64,000 bases of DNA from Variovorax flavidus (GTDB lineage: Bacteria; Pseudomonadota; Gammaproteobacteria; Burkholderiales; Burkholderiaceae_C): the NCBI RefSeq assembly GCF_030317145.1, contig NZ_JASZYE010000002.1, forward strand, positions 620,001 to 684,000. Reading direction: 5' to 3'. Numbering within the stretch: the first letter of the stretch is position 1; each line of letters starts with the position of its first letter. The position numbers and the translations under genes were made by a program. This document shows positions 1-9,918 of this stretch, in pieces. The notes beneath the pieces are model-generated. The model had not been told where the DNA came from, ran no database searches, and was given only the letters and a program-made list of their open reading frames with translations.

Positions 1-459
1 AAGGCGGGGTTGATCGGCGTCGTTGCACTGCTGCTGGGCACGGTGCTGCCTTTCATCGTCGGCGCCGCCATGGCCTGGAGCTTCGGCTACTCGGACGCGG
101 TGAGCATGACGACCATCGGCGCCGGTGCGGTGACCTACATCGTCGGCCCGGTCACCGGCGCGGCCATCGGCGCCAGCCCCGACGTGATGGCGCTGAGCAT
201 CGCCACCGGGCTGGTGAAGGCGATCATCGTGATGGTCGGCACGCCGATCGCGGCGAAGTTCCTTGCGCTGAAGACGCCGCGCTCCGCGATGGTGTTCGGC
301 GGCCTGGCCGGCACGGTGAGCGGTGTGTCGGCGGGCCTGGCCGCCACCGATCGCAAGCTGGTGCCCTACGGCGCACTGGTCGCGACCTTCCACACCGGCC
401 TCGGTTGCCTGCTGGGCCCGTCGCTGCTGTTCTTCGCCGTCAAGGCCATGGTGCATTGA
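1..459 (+). CDS. mdcM: Malonate transporter subunit MdcM/MadM (5'-partial)
   Basis: The frame is open from the first base, so the N-terminus lies outside the window; 152 C-terminal residues are visible. They form several hydrophobic Gly/Ala-rich membrane segments, as in MadM/MdcM, the larger subunit of the two-protein Na+/H+-dependent malonate importer (family usually near 250 aa). The stop is 10 bases before mdcA, and the order M-A-C-D-E-G-B-H equals the Acinetobacter mdc operon, so mdcL should lie just upstream. The family call rests on this context plus the hydrophobic pattern. A TTG at position 10 is in frame but is not the real start. Confidence 0.85.
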   Translation, partial: KAGLIGVVALLLGTVLPFIVGAAMAWSFGYSDAVSMTTIGAGAVTYIVGPVTGAAIGASPDVMALSIATGLVKAIIVMVGTPIAAKFLALKTPRSAMVFGGLAGTVSGVSAGLAATDRKLVPYGALVATFHTGLGCLLGPSLLFFAVKAMVH

Positions 460-469
460 GGACATCACG

Positions 470-2152
470 ATGGACCGCATGAACTGGAACACCAAGACCG
501 CCAACCGCTCGGCGCGGCTGGCGAGGGTCTCGCAGGCGCTCGGCACGAAGCGCGCAGGCAAGGTGGTGGCCACCGAAGCCATCGCCTCGCTGCTCGAAGC
601 GGTGCTCGAACCCGGCGACCGCGTCTGCCTCGAAGGCAACAACCAGAAGCAGGCCGACTTCCTGGCGAAGGCACTGGTGGGGCTCGACCCGCAGCGTGTG
701 CATGGCCTGCACATGGTGCAGTCGGTGCTGGCGCTGCCGGAGCACCTGGACATCTTCGAGAACGGCATCGCCTCTCGCCTCGACTTCAGCTTCTCAGGGC
801 CGCAGGGCGCGCGGCTGGCCAAGCTGGTGCAGGCAGGGCGCATCGAGATCGGCGCGATCCACACCTACCTCGAACTGTTCGCACGCTATTTCGTCGATCT
901 CACGCCCAAGGTGGCGCTGGTGGCGGCGCAGGCGGCCGATGCCGAGGGCAACCTCTACACCGGCCCCAACACCGAGGACACGCCGGCCATCGTGGAGGCG
1001 ACGGCGTTCTCGGGCGGCATCGTCATCGCGCAGGTCAACGAGCTGGTCGACGGCAGCACGACCACGTTGCCGCGCATCGACATCCCGGCCGACTGGGTCA
1101 GCTACGTGGTGAAGGCGCCGCGCCCGAACTTCATCGAGCCGCTGTTCACGCGCGACCCCGCGCAGATCAGCGAGATCCAGGTGCTGATGGCCATGATGGC
1201 GATCAAGGGCATCTACGGCGAGTACGGCGTGCAGCGCCTGAACCACGGCATCGGCTTCGACACGGCGGCCATCGAGCTGCTGCTGCCGACCTACGGCGAA
1301 TCGCTGGGCCTCAAGGGAAAGATCGCGAAGCACTGGGCGCTGAATCCGCACCCGGCGCTGATCCCGGCGATCGAGGCGGGATGGGTCGAGTCGGTGCACT
1401 CCTTCGGCTCGGAGCTGGGCATGGAGGACTACATCCGTGCGCGATCCGACGTGTTCTTCACCGGCCCCGATGGCAGCCTGCGAAGCAACCGCGCCTTCTG
1501 CCAGGCCGCAGGACATTACGCCTGCGACCTGTTCATTGGCTCGACCTTGCAGATGGACCTCGACGGCAACAGCTCGACCGCGACGCTGGGCCGCATCGCC
1601 GGCTTCGGCGGGGCGCCCAACATGGGGGCCGACGCGCGGGGCCGGCGCCACTCCAGTCCCGCGTGGCTGAAGGCCGGCCGCGAGGCACGCGCCGGACGCA
1701 GCGGCGCCGCCGGCACGCCGAGAGGACAGAAGCTGGTGGTGCAGATGGTCGAGACCTTCCGCGAGCACATGCAGCCGGCCTTCGTCGACAGGCTCGATGC
1801 GTGGACGCTGCAGGAGCAGGCCGGCATGGAGCTGCCGCCGATCATGATCTACGGCGACGACGTGACGCACATCCTCACCGAGGAAGGCATCGCCAACCTG
1901 CTGCTGTGCCGCAGCGATGCCGAGCGCGAGCAGGCGATCCGCGGCGTGGCCGGCTACACGGCGGTGGGGCTCGGGCGCGACAAGCGTGCGGTGGAGAACC
2001 TGCGCGACCGCGGCGTGATCCGCCGTCCGCATGACCTCGGCATCGACCCGCGCGACGCCACGCGCAACCTGCTCGCCGCGCGCAGCATGCGCGACCTCGT
2101 GCGCGCATCCGGCGGGCTCTACCAGCCGCCCAAGCGCTTCCGCAACTGGTAA
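470..2152 (+). CDS. mdcA: Malonate decarboxylase alpha subunit (acetyl-ACP:malonate ACP transferase)
   Basis: 560 aa, the usual size for MdcA. It swaps the acetyl group on the decarboxylase carrier protein for malonate, releasing acetate and giving malonyl-ACP for decarboxylation in the cytoplasm. The start at 470 is chosen because GAGGA lies 8 bases upstream and the protein then begins MDRMNWNTK; an in-frame ATG at 323 would overlap mdcM. It is the first catalytic gene of the mdc cluster, followed 14 bases later by the carrier protein gene. The family call comes from whole-protein resemblance and from the unbroken A-C-D-E gene order. Confidence 0.93.
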   Translation: MDRMNWNTKTANRSARLARVSQALGTKRAGKVVATEAIASLLEAVLEPGDRVCLEGNNQKQADFLAKALVGLDPQRVHGLHMVQSVLALPEHLDIFENGIASRLDFSFSGPQGARLAKLVQAGRIEIGAIHTYLELFARYFVDLTPKVALVAAQAADAEGNLYTGPNTEDTPAIVEATAFSGGIVIAQVNELVDGSTTTLPRIDIPADWVSYVVKAPRPNFIEPLFTRDPAQISEIQVLMAMMAIKGIYGEYGVQRLNHGIGFDTAAIELLLPTYGESLGLKGKIAKHWALNPHPALIPAIEAGWVESVHSFGSELGMEDYIRARSDVFFTGPDGSLRSNRAFCQAAGHYACDLFIGSTLQMDLDGNSSTATLGRIAGFGGAPNMGADARGRRHSSPAWLKAGREARAGRSGAAGTPRGQKLVVQMVETFREHMQPAFVDRLDAWTLQEQAGMELPPIMIYGDDVTHILTEEGIANLLLCRSDAEREQAIRGVAGYTAVGLGRDKRAVENLRDRGVIRRPHDLGIDPRDATRNLLAARSMRDLVRASGGLYQPPKRFRNW

Positions 2153-2166
2153 AGAGGCAAACCAAC

Positions 2167-2511
2167 ATGAGCGACATTCCCGTGGGGATCGAAACCCTGG
2201 ACTTCTCCTTTTCAGGTGGCCGCCGTGTCGGCAACTTCGCACCGGTGCTCGTAGGCGTGGTGGGCTCGGGCAATCTCGAAGTGATGCTCGAAGCCGCCGC
2301 CGGCGATGACTGCGCGTTGCGTGTCGAGACCTCTGCACGTGGCTTCGGCCCGATCTGGCAGGCGGTGGCCGACGACTTCTTCGCGCGCCATCCGATCGGC
2401 GGCGTGCGCGTCTCGATCAACGACATGGGCGCCACGCCCGCGGTGGTGAGCCTGCGGCTGGACCAGGCCGTGGCCGAACTTCCCCCACAGCCCGAAGGAG
2501 TCTCCGCATGA
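2167..2511 (+). CDS. mdcC: Malonate decarboxylase acyl carrier protein (delta subunit)
   Basis: 114 aa, slightly longer than the roughly 100 aa of Klebsiella MdcC. It carries the 2'-(5''-phosphoribosyl)-3'-dephospho-CoA arm that holds acetyl or malonyl. The motif VVGSGNLEV offers Ser34 as the likely attachment serine, by analogy with the serine used in the Klebsiella protein. The last four bases overlap the mdcD start (ATGA), so the two are translationally coupled. The cofactor is made and attached by the mdcB and mdcG products further down the operon. Confidence 0.93.
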   Translation: MSDIPVGIETLDFSFSGGRRVGNFAPVLVGVVGSGNLEVMLEAAAGDDCALRVETSARGFGPIWQAVADDFFARHPIGGVRVSINDMGATPAVVSLRLDQAVAELPPQPEGVSA

Positions 2512-3386
2512 TCAGCTTCGCCGAATGCTCTGCGCGCGAGCGCCTCGCCTTGCTGCTTGATGCGGGCAGCTTTCACGAATGGATTCCGCCATCCGAGCGG
2601 CTGACGAGTCCGCACCTGGCGCAACTGGGCGTGCCCTCGGCCTTCGACGACGGCGTGGCCATCGGCCGCGCGAAGCTCGACGGGCATGAGGTCTTCGTCG
2701 CCGCGCAGGAAGGTGCCTTCATGGGCGGCGGCGTCGGCGAGGTGCATGGCGCCAAGCTGGTCGGCCTGCTCCAGCGGGCCTTGCGCGACCGGCCCGAGGC
2801 CGTGGTGCTGCTGGCGGAGTCCGGCGGCGTGCGCCTGCACGAAGCCAACGCCGGATTGATCGCGGTGTCCGAAGTGATGCGCGCGGTGCTCGACGTGCGC
2901 GCCGCCGGCATCCCGGTGGTGGTGCTCATCGGCGGCGCGAACGGCTGCTTCGGCGGCATGGGCATCGTCGCCCGCTGCGCCGACTTCATCGTGATGAGCG
3001 ATGTCGGACGGCTCGCGATGTCGGGGCCCGAGGTCATCGAAGCCTCACACGGCGTGGAGGAATACGACTCGCGCGACCGGGCACTCGTGTGGCGCACTAG
3101 CGGCGGCAAGCATCGATGGCTGACCGGGGATTGCGATGCGCTCGTCGAGGACGACGTGCAGGCCTTCCGCACAGCGGCGATCGCCGCGATCGGACGGTCG
3201 CGGCCGGTCACGCTCGAATCGCTGGAAGCGGAGCACGCGCTGCTCGAAACGCGCCTGCATCTGCTTCCGCTGGAAACGGACGGCGCCGATGCGGCGACGT
3301 GGCTGTGGCGCGAACTCGGCATCAAGAAGGCCGAGCGCGTGCCCGAACTGGACGTGGACGCGGTGCGCGCATTGCGCACGGCATGA
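2508..3386 (+). CDS. mdcD: Malonate decarboxylase beta subunit
   Basis: 292 aa with a crotonase/carboxyltransferase-like fold. With MdcE it decarboxylates malonyl-S-ACP to acetyl-S-ACP and CO2 without biotin. A Gly-rich oxyanion segment GGANGCFGGMG is followed by a CADFIVMSDVGRLAMSGPEVIE stretch typical of carboxyltransferase subunits. The start overlaps the mdcC stop by ATGA. MdcE follows with a 14-base gap, or an ATGA overlap if mdcE starts at 3383. Confidence 0.93.
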   Translation: MISFAECSARERLALLLDAGSFHEWIPPSERLTSPHLAQLGVPSAFDDGVAIGRAKLDGHEVFVAAQEGAFMGGGVGEVHGAKLVGLLQRALRDRPEAVVLLAESGGVRLHEANAGLIAVSEVMRAVLDVRAAGIPVVVLIGGANGCFGGMGIVARCADFIVMSDVGRLAMSGPEVIEASHGVEEYDSRDRALVWRTSGGKHRWLTGDCDALVEDDVQAFRTAAIAAIGRSRPVTLESLEAEHALLETRLHLLPLETDGADAATWLWRELGIKKAERVPELDVDAVRALRTA

Positions 3387-3400
3387 CAAGGCGAACGAAC

Positions 3401-4102
3401 ATGAACTGGAACCAACTCGTCACGCGGCTCTTCGGCTCCTATCACGGCATGCGCGCAGCAGGCGACTTCCTGCAAGGCGACGTGATGTTCGAAGGCCAGC
3501 CCCTCACGGTCGTCGGGACTACCCATCACGCACCGATCGGCGTCGCATTGGCGCTGGCGCAGGCCCGCGTGATCCTCGACACGATCGCGCAGCATCCGGG
3601 CCGGCCCATCCTGCTGTTGATCGACACGCAGGGCCAGCAGTTGCGCCGGCGTGACGAAACCCTGGGCATCAATCGCGCGATGGCGCATCTGGGCATGTCC
3701 ATCGACCTGGCGCGGCGGCGCGGCCATCCGGTGATCGGGCTGGTGTACGACCAGGCCTTGTCGGGTGGCTTCATCACCTCGGGGCTGATCGCGGATGGCT
3801 GCTATGCCTTGCCCGAAGCCGAGATCCGCGTGATGCGCATTCCGGCGATGGCGCGGGTGACCAAGCTGTCGGAAGAAGTGCTCACGGCCTTGTCGCAATC
3901 GAATCCGGTGTTTGCGCCGGGCGTGGGCAACTACGTGGCGATGGGCGGCGTTCGCGCCTTGTGGGAGGGCGACCTGGCCGCAGCACTGCGCGATGCGCTG
4001 GCGAACACGCCCGTCGAGGACACGCGCGCGCAAGACGGTGCCGAGCGCGGCGGGCGCAAGCTCGCGGCATCGGTGGTGCAGCGCGTGCTGGCCGCGGCAT
4101 GA
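3401..4102 (+). CDS. mdcE: Malonate decarboxylase gamma subunit
   Basis: 233 aa, the partner of MdcD in the decarboxylase active site. The start at 3401 gives an N-terminus MNWNQLVTRLFGS that suits the family. An ATG at 3383 in the same frame overlaps the mdcD stop as ATGA and would add six residues (MTRRTN); the sequence does not settle which is used. Conserved features include a GGFITSGLIADGCYAL segment that lines the acyl pocket in carboxyltransferase folds. The stop overlaps the next start by ATGA. Confidence 0.92.
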   Translation: MNWNQLVTRLFGSYHGMRAAGDFLQGDVMFEGQPLTVVGTTHHAPIGVALALAQARVILDTIAQHPGRPILLLIDTQGQQLRRRDETLGINRAMAHLGMSIDLARRRGHPVIGLVYDQALSGGFITSGLIADGCYALPEAEIRVMRIPAMARVTKLSEEVLTALSQSNPVFAPGVGNYVAMGGVRALWEGDLAAALRDALANTPVEDTRAQDGAERGGRKLAASVVQRVLAAA

Positions 4103-4782
4103 CAGCAAGGGCCGGCATCATGGAAGCGCTTCGCAGGCATCGGCTGGTCCGCCTGACCCGCGAGGGCTGGGCCACCGTGCTGGCCCGGCCATGGGACGCG
4201 CCGGCGCGCGGCTGTCTGGCGCATTGGGCAGAGCACGGATTGCCGCTGGTCGTGACGCGGCAATCGCCCGAGGCGGGCGACCTGATCGCCCTTGGCTTGC
4301 CCGCGCCGACTCGCTGGGAGCGGCGGCGCATTGCGGTGCACGTTTCGCGCAGCGCACTGCTGTGCTTCGAAGATTTTCCCGGACTGGCCGAAGTGCTGCC
4401 CTTGCTGCCGGCAGCGGCCCGAACCTCAGTTTGCGATCTGCAGGATGGCCTGAAGGCCCGCGGCGCAAGTGCGCGTGTCCATGGCAGCTACGGCTGGCAA
4501 GTGCTCAGCGGTCTGGATCACGTTCGGGCCGATTCCGACCTGGATGTGTGCGTGCAGGTCGAAGACGCCGCGCATGCGGATGGCGTCGCGCATCAACTGG
4601 GCCTTCATGCGATGGCCCGACCGCGCCTGGACGGGGAACTCATGTTCCCCGACGGCGCCGCAGTCGCGTGGCGCGAATGGTCCGACTGGCGCGCGGCTCG
4701 CACGCGCGCCGTGATGGTCAAGCGGCTGACGGGCGCGGTGCTGTGGCGCGACGCCACGTCCCTTGCGGCGCTTGCAGCATGA
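4099..4782 (+). CDS. mdcG: Malonate decarboxylase holo-ACP synthase (phosphoribosyl-dephospho-CoA transferase)
   Basis: 227 aa nucleotidyltransferase that moves the phosphoribosyl-dephospho-CoA arm from its triphosphate precursor onto the carrier-protein serine, releasing pyrophosphate. The visible nucleotidyltransferase signature is GSYGWQ at residues 129-134 followed by DSDLD at 145-149, whose acidic residues bind metal. The ATG at 4099 overlaps the mdcE stop; an internal ATG at 4120 is less likely. It ends in an ATGA overlap with mdcB. Confidence 0.92.
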   Translation: MTARAGIMEALRRHRLVRLTREGWATVLARPWDAPARGCLAHWAEHGLPLVVTRQSPEAGDLIALGLPAPTRWERRRIAVHVSRSALLCFEDFPGLAEVLPLLPAAARTSVCDLQDGLKARGASARVHGSYGWQVLSGLDHVRADSDLDVCVQVEDAAHADGVAHQLGLHAMARPRLDGELMFPDGAAVAWREWSDWRAARTRAVMVKRLTGAVLWRDATSLAALAA

Positions 4783-5642
4783 ACGCGGCCGCCTTTCCGC
4801 TCAGGCGCGAAGCGCCGCTCACGCCCGCAGCGATCGGCCGCGCCGCGACTCTGGCGTTGCACGACGAACTGGCGCTGGCACCCAAGCCCGGGTTGGTCAC
4901 TCCGCTCGACAACGGCAGTCACGACGACATGGACGCACACACCTTCATGCGAAGCCTGTTCGCGTTGCGCGGCTACTTCGTACGGATCGCCGAGGCGGGG
5001 CATGCGGGCGCGGCCTTTGGCGAACTGGAGCGCTGCGGCATCGCTGCCGAAGCACGCATGCTGGCCGCGACCCAGGGCGTCAACACGCATCGCGGCGCGA
5101 TCTTCATGCTCGGCCTGCTGTGTGCGGCAGCCGGCGCCGTGGTGCGCGAACGCGATGGCACGATGCAACCGGCGCAACTGTGCGAAGCATTGCGCACGCA
5201 TTGGGGCGCTGCGTTGACCGCACGCAGCCTGCGGGTGCCGACGCTGCCCGGCGGCATCGCCACGCGGCGGCTGGGTTTGCGCGGCGCGTCGGAAGAAGCG
5301 GCATTGGGCTTTCCGGTGCTGTTCGAGGTCGCGGTGCCGACGTTGGCGAGAGGGCTGGCAAGCGGCCTGTCGCCACAGCTCGCACGGCTCGACACCTTGT
5401 TCCACGTGATGGCCGTCCTCGACGACAGCAATCTCGTGCATCGCGGCGGCCTGGCCGGGTTGCGCCATGCGCAAGCCGCTGCACGACGGTTCATCGACGA
5501 CGGAGGCGCTGCCAGGGCCGGTGCGCTCGCGCAGGCCCGGGCGATGGCCGATGACTTCGTCGCCCGGCGGCTGTCGCCCGGCGGCGCCGCGGACACGCTC
5601 GCTGCGGCGTGCTGTGTCGTGCGCATGGGTGCGACCGCATGA
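4779..5642 (+). CDS. mdcB: Triphosphoribosyl-dephospho-CoA synthase
   Basis: 287 aa, CitG/MdcB family. It joins dephospho-CoA to the ribose of ATP, releasing adenine, to make the prosthetic-group precursor for MdcC. The family signature KPGLV (residues 36-40) followed by HDDM (48-51) is clear. It overlaps mdcG upstream and mdcH downstream by ATGA. The dedicated copy next to mdcG means the operon is self-sufficient for cofactor synthesis. Confidence 0.92.
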   Translation: MNAAAFPLRREAPLTPAAIGRAATLALHDELALAPKPGLVTPLDNGSHDDMDAHTFMRSLFALRGYFVRIAEAGHAGAAFGELERCGIAAEARMLAATQGVNTHRGAIFMLGLLCAAAGAVVRERDGTMQPAQLCEALRTHWGAALTARSLRVPTLPGGIATRRLGLRGASEEAALGFPVLFEVAVPTLARGLASGLSPQLARLDTLFHVMAVLDDSNLVHRGGLAGLRHAQAAARRFIDDGGAARAGALAQARAMADDFVARRLSPGGAADTLAAACCVVRMGATA

Positions 5643-6547
5643 GCTTCGCGCTGATCTTCTCCGGCCAGGGCACGCAGCACGCGGCCATGATGCCCTGGCT
5701 CGCCGAAGACGAGGGCGTGGCCGAGATGCGTGCGCGCCTCGGCGTGGACGATTGGCGACGCAGCCTCCAAGACCCCGCATGGGCCGCCCACAACGCCAAC
5801 GCGCAGACGCTATTGACGGGCCTCGCGCTGGCAGCATGGCGCCAGCTTTCGCCGATGGTCCCGTCTCCCACGGCGGTGGCGGGCTACAGCGTGGGCGAAC
5901 TCGCGGCGTTCAGTGCGGCAGGCGTGTTTGACAGCGCGACCGCGACAGCGCTGGCACCTCAGCGCGCTGCAGCCATGGACAAGAGCGCCGCGCAGGTGCC
6001 GGGCGGCCTGCTCGCCATCAACGGCCTCGCGGAAGCCGCGCTGGAACAGGTGCGCGCCGACACCGGCCTGGCCCTTGCCATCCGCAACGGCATCGAGAGC
6101 GTCGTGCTCGGCGGTCCGACGGCCGCGTTGGAGCAGGCGCAACGCATGGCCGCGGAGGAGGGCGGTCAATGCACCCGCCTGAAGATCAACGTCGCATCCC
6201 ACACGCCATGGATGCGCGAGGCGGCGGAACGCTTTGCGCAAGCGCTGGCGGACTTGCCTTTCGAGTCTCCGCGCATCCTGCTGTTCAGCAACGCAGGCGA
6301 TCGCATCCGCGATGCCAACGCCGCAAGAGCGGCGCTCGCGGCCCAGATCGCGCAGACCGTGCGCTGGGACGAGTGCATGGAAAACATTGCCGCGCGCCAG
6401 GTGCGTTGCGTGCTCGAACTCGGGCCCGGACAGGCGCTCACGCGCATGTGGAACCAGCGCTACCCGGCCATTCCCGCACGCGCCTGCGACGACTTCCGGA
6501 GCGCCGCTGCCATCGCAAGCTGGCTGCGAACGCATTCGGATGACTGA
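5639..6547 (+). CDS. mdcH: Malonate decarboxylase epsilon subunit (malonyl-CoA:ACP transacylase)
   Basis: 302 aa FabD-type acyltransferase. It primes the decarboxylase by loading malonyl from malonyl-CoA onto the MdcC carrier arm. The GQGTQ motif is at residues 9-13, the nucleophile elbow GYSVGE has Ser84, and the catalytic His188 lies in VASHTPW. The start at 5639 overlaps the mdcB stop by ATGA; a longer upstream in-frame start at 5609 lacks this coupling. It is the last mdc gene, with a 46-base gap to the acetyl-CoA synthetase gene. Confidence 0.92.
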   Translation: MSFALIFSGQGTQHAAMMPWLAEDEGVAEMRARLGVDDWRRSLQDPAWAAHNANAQTLLTGLALAAWRQLSPMVPSPTAVAGYSVGELAAFSAAGVFDSATATALAPQRAAAMDKSAAQVPGGLLAINGLAEAALEQVRADTGLALAIRNGIESVVLGGPTAALEQAQRMAAEEGGQCTRLKINVASHTPWMREAAERFAQALADLPFESPRILLFSNAGDRIRDANAARAALAAQIAQTVRWDECMENIAARQVRCVLELGPGQALTRMWNQRYPAIPARACDDFRSAAAIASWLRTHSDD

Positions 6548-6593
6548 GATTTCCCCTTCACCCTTCATTGAACCGAAACCAAGGACCCAGACC

Positions 6594-8561
6594 ATGAGCA
6601 ACGTCGAAGCCATCGCCCGCCCCGCGCCTGAAGCCGAAGCGGAGGACCCCCACGTCAACGGCATGGCCGCCTACGACGCACTGGTGGCCGAGGCGGAGGC
6701 CGACTACGCCGGCTACTGGGCCCGCCTGGCGCGCGAGTTCGTGACCTGGAAGACACCCTTCACGCGCTCGCTCGACGACAGCAACGCACCCTTCTTCAAG
6801 TGGTTCGAGGACGGCACGCTGAACGTCTCGTACAACTGCCTGGACCGCAACGTCGAGCGCGGGCTGGGCAACAAGGTCGCGATCGTGTTCGAGGCCGACG
6901 ACGGCCAGGTCACCCGCGTTACCTACAGCGACCTGCTGGCGCGCACCTGCCGGCTGGCCAATGCGCTGAAGGCGCGCGGCGTCAGGAAGGGCGACCGCGT
7001 GGTCATCTACATGGCGATGAGCGTCGAGGGCGTGGTCGCGATGCAGGCCTGCGCGCGCATCGGCGCCACCCACTCGGTGGTGTTCGGCGGCTTTTCGGCG
7101 CAGAGCCTTCGGGATCGCATCGAAGGCGCCGGGGCGGTGATGGTGATCACGGCCGACGAGCAGGCGCGCGGCGGCAAGCACCTGCCGCTCAAGGCCATCG
7201 TCGACGACGCCATCGCGCTCGGCGGCTGCGAGTCGGTGAAGGATGTCATCGTCTATCGCCGGACCGGCGGCCCGATCGACTGGCAACCGTCGCGCGACCA
7301 CTGGATGCACGAGGAGACGGAGGGCCAGCCGGAAGTCTGCGAGCCCGAATGGGTGGGCGCCGAGCATCCGCTCTTCCTGCTCTACACCTCGGGGTCGACC
7401 GGCAAGCCCAAGGGTGTGCAGCACTCCACGGGCGGCTACCTGCTGCATGCCGCGCTCACGACGAAGTGGACCTTCGACCTGAAGGACGACGACGTCTTCT
7501 GGTGCACGGCCGACATCGGCTGGGTCACGGGCCACACCTACATCGCCTATGGCCCGCTGGCGCTGGGCGCGACGGAGGTGGTGTTCGAAGGCGTGCCGAG
7601 CTATCCGGATGCGGGGCGCTTCTGGCAGATGATCCAGGACCACCAGGTCAGCGTGTTCTACACGGCGCCCACCGCGATCCGCTCGCTGATCAAGCTGGCC
7701 GAGGGCGACGCAGCCGTGCATCCGGCGCGCTACGACCTGTCGAGCCTGCGCATCCTCGGCTCCGTGGGCGAGCCGATCAACCCCGCAGCGTGGGAGTGGT
7801 ATCACCGGCATGTGGGCGGCGGCCGCTGCCCGATCGTCGACACCTTCTGGCAGACCGAGACCGGCGGCCACATGATCACGCCGCTGCCCGGCGCGACGCC
7901 TCTGGTGCCCGGGTCGTGCACGCTGCCTTTCCCGGGCATCGCGGCGGCCATCGTCGACGAGACCGGCAACGACGTGCCCCACGGGCAGGGCGGCATCCTG
8001 GTGGTGAAGAAGCCATGGCCCAGCATGATCCGCACCATCTGGGGCGAGGCCGAGCGCTTCAGGAGCAGCTACTTCCCGCCGGAGCTCAAGGGCTACTACC
8101 TCGCGGGCGACGGCGCGATCCGCGACGCCGAGACCCGCTACTTCACCATCACAGGCCGCATCGACGACGTGCTGAACGTGTCGGGCCACCGCATGGGCAC
8201 GATGGAGATCGAGTCGGCGCTGGTCGCCTGCACCGACCTGGTGGCCGAGGCCGCCGTGGTCGGCCGCCCGGACGACACGACGGGCGAGGCGATCTGCGCC
8301 TTCGTCGTGCTGAAGCGTGCACGGCCGACGGGCGACGAGGCGAAGAAGATCGCCACGGAACTGCGCAACTGGGTCGGCCGCGAGATCGGGCCGATCGCCA
8401 AGCCGAAAGAGATCCGCTTCGGCGACAACCTGCCCAAGACGCGCAGCGGAAAGATCATGCGGCGCCTGCTGCGATCGCTCGCCAGGGACGAGGCGATCAC
8501 GCAGGACACCTCGACGCTGGAAAACCCCGCCGTCCTTGCGCAGCTCGCGGAAAAGAACTGA
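6594..8561 (+). CDS. acsA: Acetyl-CoA synthetase
   Basis: 655 aa AMP-forming acyl-CoA synthetase, the usual size for Acs. It activates acetate with ATP and CoA via acetyl-AMP. The P-loop [11 protein letters not shown] is at residues 264-274, and the C-terminal [11 protein letters not shown] places the catalytic, acetylation-prone lysine at about residue 620. It follows mdcH by 46 bases in the same direction, so it probably recycles the acetate released by MdcA into acetyl-CoA. That link is inferred from position. Propionyl-CoA synthetase is a close alternative. Confidence 0.9.
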   Translation: MSNVEAIARPAPEAEAEDPHVNGMAAYDALVAEAEADYAGYWARLAREFVTWKTPFTRSLDDSNAPFFKWFEDGTLNVSYNCLDRNVERGLGNKVAIVFEADDGQVTRVTYSDLLARTCRLANALKARGVRKGDRVVIYMAMSVEGVVAMQACARIGATHSVVFGGFSAQSLRDRIEGAGAVMVITADEQARGGKHLPLKAIVDDAIALGGCESVKDVIVYRRTGGPIDWQPSRDHWMHEETEGQPEVCEPEWVGAEHPLFLLYTSGSTGKPKGVQHSTGGYLLHAALTTKWTFDLKDDDVFWCTADIGWVTGHTYIAYGPLALGATEVVFEGVPSYPDAGRFWQMIQDHQVSVFYTAPTAIRSLIKLAEGDAAVHPARYDLSSLRILGSVGEPINPAAWEWYHRHVGGGRCPIVDTFWQTETGGHMITPLPGATPLVPGSCTLPFPGIAAAIVDETGNDVPHGQGGILVVKKPWPSMIRTIWGEAERFRSSYFPPELKGYYLAGDGAIRDAETRYFTITGRIDDVLNVSGHRMGTMEIESALVACTDLVAEAAVVGRPDDTTGEAICAFVVLKRARPTGDEAKKIATELRNWVGREIGPIAKPKEIRFGDNLPKTRSGKIMRRLLRSLARDEAITQDTSTLENPAVLAQLAEKN

Positions 8562-8598
8562 CGGGGCTGTCCGGGGGCGCGATGCCGGCCGGCAGCTG

Positions 8599-9738
8599 CT
8601 ATTGCGTCGCGCCGGCCTTGAGGAAGGCGTCGCGTGACGCCACTGCCAGGTCCGCGTAGTTGCTGAACATGCCGTCCATGCCCATGTCGAGATACTTCTT
8701 GTACTCGGCTGCTGCTGCGGTGGCGTCTGCCTTCGCGAAGGTCCAGCCATGGACCTTCAACCCGGCAGCGTGAGCCTGGGTGATGAAGTCCTTGGTGATG
8801 GGATAGCCGTAGCTGTCGTAGTTGATGGCGGGTGCGATGCCGTCGGCGAAGGCCTTGACCTGCGCCAGCGTGAGCGTGCCCAGCGACCCGCTGATGACCT
8901 TGAATTTCGCGGTGCCGTCCGGATCCGTGAGTGCCACGCCCAGCAGGATCAGGGGCATTTCGGTCTTCTGTGCCAGCTGCTTGGTGTGCAGGCTGCTGAT
9001 GGTCGTGTCGCTGAACGACTGGATGAAGACCTTGCTCGACGCCGCGCCGTAGCCGTTCGCCACCAGCGTCGACAGGATCTTGTCCTCCATCGCGACGTCG
9101 GACTGCTTGGCTTCCGGGTAGATGCCGACCTTGCGCTTGGCGGTGGTGCTGAGCGACTTGGCCAGCGTGATCACCTCCTGGAAGGTGGGCACGCGATAGG
9201 GGTCGGCACTCGAAGGCGTGAAGCCCGGGTACGTGGTGGCGGCGGTTCCGGTCGGTACGACGGTCAAGGTCTTGATCTCGGCGAGCGTGAAGTCGGAAAC
9301 CTTGTAGCCGCCGTTGCGGGCCGCGAAGAGGGTCGCCACGTTGGTGGTGCGATTGAGCGTGTCGTCGTGCATGGCGACCAGCTCGCCGTCCTGCGTGAAC
9401 TGGAGATCCGGCTCGATGTAGTCGGCGCCCAGTTTGACCGCCAGTTCATAGCCGCCGAAGGTGTGTTCGGGCAGGTAGCCCGTCGAGCCGCGATGAGCGA
9501 TCACCAGGACGGACGGCGTCGTGTCGGCCGGCGCCTCGCCGCCATCGGTGGGCGCCGGGTCGGTGTTGCCGCTGCCTGCCTGGGGTGCCGTCGCGCCCTG
9601 GGTCGGGCTGGTTCTGCCGGCAGCGGAGAGGGCCGCGAGCGCGGCCGAATTGTCCGAGCCGCCACCGCCGCAGGCAGTCAATGCCAGGGCGCTGAAGAGG
9701 ACCGAGAGAAGAGTCTTGATTGTTGTTGTGTTGCGCAT
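8599..9738 (-). CDS. Glycerophosphodiester phosphodiesterase lipoprotein
   Basis: 379 aa. A lipoprotein signal ends in LTAC (Cys23) followed by GGGG and a low-complexity linker to about residue 75. The GDPD domain then begins with IAHRG (His82, Arg83), EPD (Glu109, Asp111) and HDD (His124), the expected metal and catalytic residues of GlpQ-type enzymes. It should hydrolyse glycerophosphodiesters to glycerol-3-phosphate and an alcohol in the periplasm. The start at 9738 is preferred over an ATG at 9756 because it gives a clean signal peptide. It converges with acsA, 37 bases apart. Confidence 0.9.
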   Translation of the reverse strand: MRNTTTIKTLLSVLFSALALTACGGGGSDNSAALAALSAAGRTSPTQGATAPQAGSGNTDPAPTDGGEAPADTTPSVLVIAHRGSTGYLPEHTFGGYELAVKLGADYIEPDLQFTQDGELVAMHDDTLNRTTNVATLFAARNGGYKVSDFTLAEIKTLTVVPTGTAATTYPGFTPSSADPYRVPTFQEVITLAKSLSTTAKRKVGIYPEAKQSDVAMEDKILSTLVANGYGAASSKVFIQSFSDTTISSLHTKQLAQKTEMPLILLGVALTDPDGTAKFKVISGSLGTLTLAQVKAFADGIAPAINYDSYGYPITKDFITQAHAAGLKVHGWTFAKADATAAAAEYKKYLDMGMDGMFSNYADLAVASRDAFLKAGATQ

Positions 9739-9870
9739 GGATAGATCGAAGGCCAATAGGAGCGGCGACGATAGGTAGCCCCCATGACATCGATATGACG
9801 CGAACCGGCTTCACCCGGTGTGTGGCTGGAGCGTCGACAACCGACGCCGCGCCGCGACAACGTACGACCC

Positions 9871-9918
9871 GACAAAACGAAGGGCCCTCCGGAGACTGTC
9901 GTTCTTCCGGAGGGCCCT
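9871..9918 (-). terminator. Rho-independent terminator of the leftward zinc-ribbon operon
   Basis: Two perfect 13-base arms (AGGGCCCTCCGGA at 9881-9893 and its complement at 9906-9918) enclose a 12-base loop. Read on the minus strand the hairpin is followed by TCGTTTTGTC, so it suits transcripts ending after the Gly-rich gene at 10082. The 9739-10081 gap otherwise holds no gene. The remainder, 9739-9870, should contain the GDPD promoter, but I see no clear -35/-10 pair. Confidence 0.7.

Noticed and set aside
6558..8750. 730-aa open frame on the minus strand opposite acsA, and similar long antisense frames (for example 794-2338, 31619-33415, 50217-52037)
   Set aside because: High-GC genes read in the opposite strand lack stops. 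These frames are Arg/His/Gly-rich, have no domains, and lie fully opposite well-supported genes.
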